Positions 47,831-52,388 of a DNA stretch of 52,388 nt are shown here, in pieces. The notes beneath the pieces were generated by a model, which saw nothing but the letters and a program-made list of their open reading frames with translations, was not told the origin of the DNA and did no database searches. A program made the translations under genes and the position numbers. Positions within the stretch are counted from its first letter, which is position 1, and each line of letters begins with the position of its first letter. This stretch comes from CAIVSN01 sp040383945 (GTDB taxonomy: Bacteria > Patescibacteriota > Gracilibacteria > BD1-5 > UBA2023): the NCBI GenBank assembly GCA_040383945.1, contig JBEICN010000003.1, forward strand, positions 1 to 52,388, in the 5' to 3' direction.

Positions 47831-49030
47831 CTAAAGCTTTCTTTTTCTCGCCTCAAGAACAAGGCGTTTGGTTTTTTGCGTCTCGCTAATAATTCTTCAG
47901 TATACTTCGACAAATTCAATACCCTGCTGTTTGCTTAAGTCTATAGCCTTTTTGAAATCTTTACTTGAGCTGGAATGTCATTGCATGGAAAAACTCAGTG
48001 AATAGGTTTCTTTTAATGATTCAAGTTCACTTATGAGCTGCACATAATAGCTCGGCCCCACCTGCTTTGATCTATTGAGAAAGTACTCAACAATCTCTCG
48101 ACATTTTCGTTCCATTTTTTCTTTTCCCTCTTTGTAAGTGGCGGACTGTTTTTTTTCAAGGAGTACATATGCATCAATATTGCGTATGTTTGAAAGCGTA
48201 TCGGCTAATTTTTTTAGGAAGGTGATATCATCGAGTTCCCAGAGTATTTTTGAAAGATATGCCTTGTTTCGCATTGCCTTCGCATGCATTTGTAGTTCGG
48301 GCTTTGCGGAAAACAACTCTCGCATTTTCTCACTTTCACTATTTCACGACATATTGATCCAAATTTCATCATTCCCTTTTTCTAAATGCCTTTTATCCAA
48401 TGCTGGCTTGGTCAAATCTCTCTCAACAGTTTGTATCACTTTATTCCCTCCATATTTTACGAGATGTTGACGCACTCTTTCTGGTGTCTGCCATCGTATT
48501 TGAGAACTTCTGTTTGCTTTGTGAAATGAAGGGTCTTCTATAGCATCATGCGCAGCTATTTCTTTAATGCCTTGCAGGGTGGGTTTGGGATCATTTTCCA
48601 AATAAATATACACGGCTTCCATCCAATGACTAAATGCGGAGTAACCACTGCGACGTTTCGGAATAAGTCCCGATGTATTTGAGAGGCTTCTCAGAAATAA
48701 CACAAATTTGAGAAGATCTTTTTTGAGATTGTAGCATTCACGATCTGATTTTCCGGCAAAAAGCTTGTCTCGGTAGACGACAAATACCAGACTTTCAAAG
48801 TCTCGTATTGCGTCAGTCGTATCGAGATATCGAGGGTTATGGATGCGGTTACGGATTTCTTCAAGTAACTGAGACCACTTTGGATCATTTCAACCAGAGA
48901 TAAGCTTTTCAAATCCTCCTCGAACGCCTCTCGCCACATTCTTAGCCATTCAAAGCGCACCAACTACCAGTTTTCGTGGTGAGTATGGTGGAGTTCGCTT
49001 GGAATTAGACCGAGACAATATATGTTCCAT
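47831..49030 (-). CDS. RelA/SpoT-like HD-domain protein
   Basis: A 399-residue protein, ATG 49030 to TAG 47831, with UGA glycines at several sites. Signs of the RSH hydrolase fold: GYSAFSHWMEAVYIYLEN, IAAHDAIEDPSF (His-Asp metal pair, as in SpoT 'LHDVIEDT'), LVKYGGNKVIQTVERDLTK (as 'FG.eVa.lVegvTKl') and FLKKLADTLSNIRNIDAY (as 'llKLADRLHNMRTL'). No synthetase domain is seen; after residue 290 the chain is helical and basic. If active it would hydrolyse (p)ppGpp or a related nucleotide; the Arg/His of the ADRLHN motif are changed (ADTLSN), so activity is uncertain. Confidence 0.6.
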
Positions 49031-49479
49031 ATAAGTAATATTATATACAATTTTTCATATTTATCTAGAGCTTTTTGTTGGTTTGATTTGTAAGCTTTGA
49101 AGTGAAGATATTAACGTTACTTTTCACTGACCATACCATATTTAACCACAATTACAACCGAGTGCAAGTTAATTTTTGTATGTTACATGTTACCATTGCA
49201 GCAATGAGGTGTACATCATTCACTTTTAGGAATGAAATAAAAAAAGGGATAGGATAGAGGAACTTTAATTCTTTTATCTATATTATCCCATGTGACCAAG
49301 ATACCTCTGTTTTTCTATGATTCACATGAGCATACAACTTTTGCAAGAAATCATTGCTGGAAGTCGAACTATTGGAGGGTAGTAGATGTGCTTTCGGAAT
49401 GTATGATGGTATTTGGGAATCGGCATTCGTATTTTACCCTGTTGCTCCTCAGGAATGCGTCAATCGCTCTGTAAGAACT
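49031..49479. other. AT-rich intergenic region, no supported gene
   Basis: About 450 bp between divergent genes. A 60-codon open frame at 49292-49474 starts with GTG and is not convincing. The region should contain the promoter of the HD-domain gene; nothing else is recognised. Confidence 0.3.
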
Positions 49480-49507
49480 TTGCAAATCAATGATATATAA
49501 CTATACT
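49480..49507 (+). promoter_or_regulatory. Promoter of mtaB-like gene (TTGCAA / 16 nt / TATACT)
   Basis: TTGCAA (49480-49485), 16-nt spacer, TATACT (49502-49507), 8 nt before the ATG at 49516. Confidence 0.5.
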
Positions 49508-49515
49508 TGACCGGT

Positions 49516-50784
49516 ATGCAAATTAAGGTTTTTTGATGTAAAACGAATACATATTTTGCTCAGAAGTGGGTGAATGAAACGGAAATCGGGCAATGTGAAG
49601 GTGTACTTATTGCTTCTTGTGTGGTGACCGATCAGGCAAAAAACCGATGGTTAAAATTTGCGCTCAGGAATCTAAAAAAATTATGAGGTAATGAGAAATT
49701 GTATATCACGGGTTGTGGGGCTTTTCGGGAGGGTGCTCTGGATCCTCGTTTTTATGAGCAATATCAAGAACTTGCTCCATACAAACATCAGATAGAACTT
49801 TTGCCAGAAGAGCCACCCGTCAATCGTTTGCTCCCCAAAGATCTTGGCGCAAAATTGGCCAAAATTCGAATGCGCATTTCTGGAGCGGCAACCACCCGAA
49901 AAACTGTAGTGATTCAGACTTGATGCGATAATTTTTGTACTTTTTGTCTTACGGTGCAGGCGCGATGAAGACATTCGTATCGGTCTAAAGAAGATATCAT
50001 TCAAGAAATTGAAAATTACGTTAACCAAGGCGGTAGGGAAGTAGTGCTCACAGGGATAAATTTATGAGCCTGGGGTGCAGAATCGTCCAATGATTTTACT
50101 TCGGGAAGGTTGCCAGAACTCATCGATGAGATTTTGCAAAAAACTCATATAGAACGGTTGCGGATTTCTAGTTTATGAGTTGAATTCGTTTCGCCCGAAT
50201 TGCTCGAGCGATTCAAAAATTCCCGAGTGCATGCGTATGCTCATTTGTCAGTACAGTCTTGATCTGATGTGATTTTATCAGCTATGGGCCGTCACTATAA
50301 TCGGGCCACTATTCTATCCACACTTCAGAAGCTTCAGCATTTGGAGCGAGCTGATGGTGTAAAAATCCAAATAGGAGCGGATTTGATCGTGGGATTCCCA
50401 GGTGAGACCGAGGAAGATTTTTTAGATACACTTAGCTTGGTGGAGTCGGGTGCGGTATCTCAGCTTCACGCTTTCCCCTTTTCAGCCCATGTGGAAAAGT
50501 ATAATGTGCCTGCCGGTAAATTCCCCAATCAGATTGAAGAATCAGTAAAATACGCACGGCTTCATAGATTGCTCGAAGAGGGAAAGCGTTCAAAACTGAA
50601 TTTTGAACAAAAAAATCATAAAAATACATTCCGTCTTCTCTTGGAATGAAGAACAAATGGTGTAGAGTTCTCAGGATGGAGTGAAAATTACATCGCACTG
50701 AATCAGGATAATTTTGTTCCCGATGAAGGTCAGCAAATACAGCCGGGGAGCATAGTCACAGGAACATACCGATTCATTCAATAA
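49516..50784 (+). CDS. MtaB/MiaB-family tRNA methylthiotransferase
   Basis: A 422-residue radical SAM enzyme, ATG 49516 to TAA 50784, with eight UGA glycines, most at conserved glycines: KVF-G-CKTNTY (MtaB 'tlGCKvNqy'), QT-G-CDNFCTFC (cluster CxxxCxxC; UGA 49921), VQAR-G-RHSYRS, TGINL-G, and SVQS-G-SD (UGA 50260). The N-terminal UPF0004 domain has cysteines at Cys8, SC36 and GC; IQIGADLIVGFPGETEEDFLDTL is the radical SAM C-terminal block. The enzyme attaches a methylthio group to t6A37 or i6A37 of tRNA. With Elp3 it is the second tRNA-modifying radical SAM enzyme in the window. folD starts 3 nt downstream, in one operon. Confidence 0.92.
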
Positions 50785-50787
50785 ATT

Positions 50788-52212
50788 ATGGATATAAAAA
50801 AAATTTCAGAAACCATTCGAGAGGGAGTAGCCAAAGATGTTGCGATACTTCGCGCACAATGAATTGAGCCAAAGCTTTCAGTAATTCTCGTGGGAGGGGA
50901 TGAGGCTTCTCTTATGTATGCGCACACCAAGAAGCGAGTTGCCGAGCAGCTCGGTATTATTGTGGAAATCGAAAGCCTACCTGCAGACATAACTCAATCC
51001 GAGCTAGAGCGGAAAATCTCAGAAAAATCACATGATGAAAAAATCCATGGCGTGCTTTTGGAAAGTCCTTTTCCTCCGGGATTGGATTATGCGAAAGCAT
51101 TGGCAAGAGTTGACTCGCTCAAAGATATTGATGGATTGCATGTGGAAAATATGGGTAAGCTCCAATCAGGGAATTTGGAATCTGCTATCTTACCAGCTAC
51201 CCCGTTGGCCTGTATTTGTCTCATGGAGGCGTGGAGTGGAAGCGTGGCAGGTAAGCACGTAGTGCTCGTGGGAAGTGGGAGAACTGTGGGTAAGCCTTTG
51301 GCCATGCTTCTCATACATTACGGCGCAACGGTGGTGGCTTGTAATTCTCGTACAAAAAATATTGCTGAAATTTGTAAAACCGCCGATATCATTGTCAGTG
51401 CTGTCGGGAAACCAAGACTCATTACCCCAGAAATGGTCGGGCCTAAGAGTATGATTATTGATGTGGGCACTTCACTTGATGAACACGGAAAGATGGTGGG
51501 TGATGTGGACTATGAAAAAGTGGCTCATATTGCCAAATTTGTCACTCCAGTACCTGGGGGGGTGGGCATGATCACTACAGGCATAGTGTTTCAGAATTTG
51601 ATCCGCGCTATTCGATTGCAAGAGAAAAGAAACCATTTTGACCTGTCGCTCAACGATTTTTTTGTACTAGCTTCAGGCCCAACCATGCCCGGTGGCTGAG
51701 GCATAGCAGTAGTAGTAGGTATTCTCGGTGCTACCATGGCGTCCATGGTATTTTCACTGACTCGAAATTTGAAGCACGTCGAGTGATATCAAAAACTTCC
51801 GGAGCTCATTGAATTACTCAAGAATCTCTACAAAGAAGATATTGAAGTTTTCAATAGGTATCTTTGAGCTTTGAGGCTTCCAAAGGAGACCTTGGCACAG
51901 CAAGAGCTTCGGAGTGCACTTTTGCAAAAATCTTTGGAAGAAGCATGTGAAGTGCCATTGCGATTTGGTGAAATTGCTCTGAATATACTTGAAATATCGC
52001 ATGAATGTGCTCTTGTTGGAAATAAAAATGTAATTTCAGATGCTTTTGTCGCAATAACGCTGGTGCAATCTGCAGTGGTATCAGCGTTTGAGGCTATTGA
52101 TATCAACCTGAAATCTTTGAAAGATTTGGAAAAATCCAAAGAAATTTCTCAAAGGAAGCACTCTATACTTGAAAAAGTTTCTATTTTGTCAAAGTTGGAT
52201 ATGTACCGATAG
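50788..52212 (+). CDS. folD: FolD fused to a formiminotransferase-cyclodeaminase-type (FTCD_C) domain
   Basis: A 474-residue protein, ATG 50788 to TAG 52212, with UGA glycines at residue 29, 51697 and two more. Residues 1-282 are FolD: MYAHTKKRVAEQLG (catalytic Tyr44 and Lys48), LKDIDGLHVEN, SAILPATPLACI, VVLVGSGRTVGKPLAMLL, FVTPVPGGVGMITT. Residues 285-465 match FTCD_C/FchA: LNDFFVLASGPTMPGGG-GIAVVVGILGATMASMV, KEDIEVFNRYL, EVPLRFGEIAL, LVGNKNVISDAFVAI. FolD interconverts methylene-, methenyl- and formyl-THF; FchA-type proteins are methenyl-THF cyclohydrolases. The fusion would give two cyclohydrolase-like units or a channelled pathway. It is about 190 residues longer than normal FolD. Confidence 0.85.
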
Positions 52213-52388
52213 AGGAAAAGGTAATACGTCAAAACATTTTGTGCATAATCTTGCATATGCGGATATCTCGTTACGAGATCGATCTGAGTTTTTCGATCGT
52301 TTAGGAATTTCTCTATTTGAATAGTTCTAATGAGTCGTTGAAACTGGAAGTACTCCAAGTGTCGTTGTAGCAGGTAGAATTAATCATC
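52213..52388. other. Window end, possible 3' fragment of a minus-strand gene
   Basis: On the minus strand a frame entering from outside ends at TAG 52327-52329 with GLILPATTTLGVLPVSTTH, which looks like a protein C terminus (its first Gly is UGA). Only 20 codons are visible, so nothing can be claimed about function. Confidence 0.25.

Noticed and set aside
47628..47834. 68-codon plus-strand frame
   Set aside because: It runs through the terminator hairpin and the structured RNA and has no family match.
49292..49474. 60-codon plus-strand frame starting at GTG
   Set aside because: No promoter, no Shine-Dalgarno and no motif; composition is like the surrounding AT-rich spacer.
1..52388. UGA as tryptophan (code 4)
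   Set aside because: TGA sites fall on invariant glycines (Walker A, GPGE, QSGSD), and conserved tryptophans are encoded by TGG.
1..52388. CRISPR array, rRNA genes, transposase genes
   Set aside because: No regularly spaced direct repeats, no rRNA sequence and no transposase motif were found on either strand.

Overview
The window comes from a bacterium that reads UGA as glycine (translation table 25), the code of Candidatus Gracilibacteria (BD1-5) and Candidatus Absconditabacteria (SR1). In-frame TGA codons fall on invariant glycines: the Walker A loops of RecG (26226) and a VirB4-like ATPase (43019), RecG DEQHRF-G (26550) and LR-GPGE (27225), and the MtaB-type T-G-C cluster and QS-G-SD motifs (49921, 50260). 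No gene called with confidence needs TGA as its stop; all end in TAA or TAG. A tRNA with anticodon UCA and bacterial glycine identity bases lies at 8897-8975. CGA is used freely for arginine, so the further CGA/CGG reassignment reported for Absconditabacterales does not apply. In the standard code most genes appear broken; the coordinates below were rebuilt with UGA = Gly.

Layout. 1-7000: cell-envelope cluster (a large unknown protein, a small lipoprotein, a 1271-residue secreted protein). 7100-11700: Elp3, tRNA-Gly(UCA), a Lys-rich small protein, a transglutaminase-like protein, tRNA-Arg(GCG), DUF2958 and an SRPBCC protein. 11700-14050: a restriction-modification-like island (EcoRI-type adenine methylase overlapping a DUF262-HNH nuclease) preceded by a dense set of inverted repeats. 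14250-15850 (minus): a YtxH-like protein, GrpE, Pth. 15900-23650 (plus): PilT, cyclic-nucleotide-binding protein, VirD4-like ATPase, a degenerate PriA-like protein, a penicillin-binding protein. 23700-34020: ribosomal protein S1, tRNA-His, RecG, type IV pilin, RuvA, CsaB-like transferase, TrxB, ThrS. 34100-35760: a GC-rich gene that looks imported, and a CBS protein. 36100-39600 (minus): FecR-domain protein and a CHASE2 adenylate/guanylate cyclase. 39640-45130: FtsB/DivIC-like protein, SSB, PP2C phosphatase, VirB4-like ATPase, EVE and NYN proteins. 45240-49030 (minus): ArgS and an RSH-like HD protein, separated by a highly structured intergenic region. 49500-52212: MtaB/MiaB-like methylthiotransferase and a FolD-cyclodeaminase fusion.

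How the parts fit. Type IV pilin, PilT and a cyclic-nucleotide-binding protein sit in the same window as a sensor-type class III cyclase, so cAMP or cGMP control of pilus function is plausible. The VirD4-like and VirB4-like ATPases appear without other secretion genes. Many genes start with no Shine-Dalgarno sequence but with a TATAAT-like hexamer about 6 nt before the ATG, which suggests leaderless mRNAs. UGA glycine use is uneven: 0 of about 64 glycines in S1, RuvA and SSB, but about a third in the methylase.

All statements come from reading the sequence; no database search or folding program was run.
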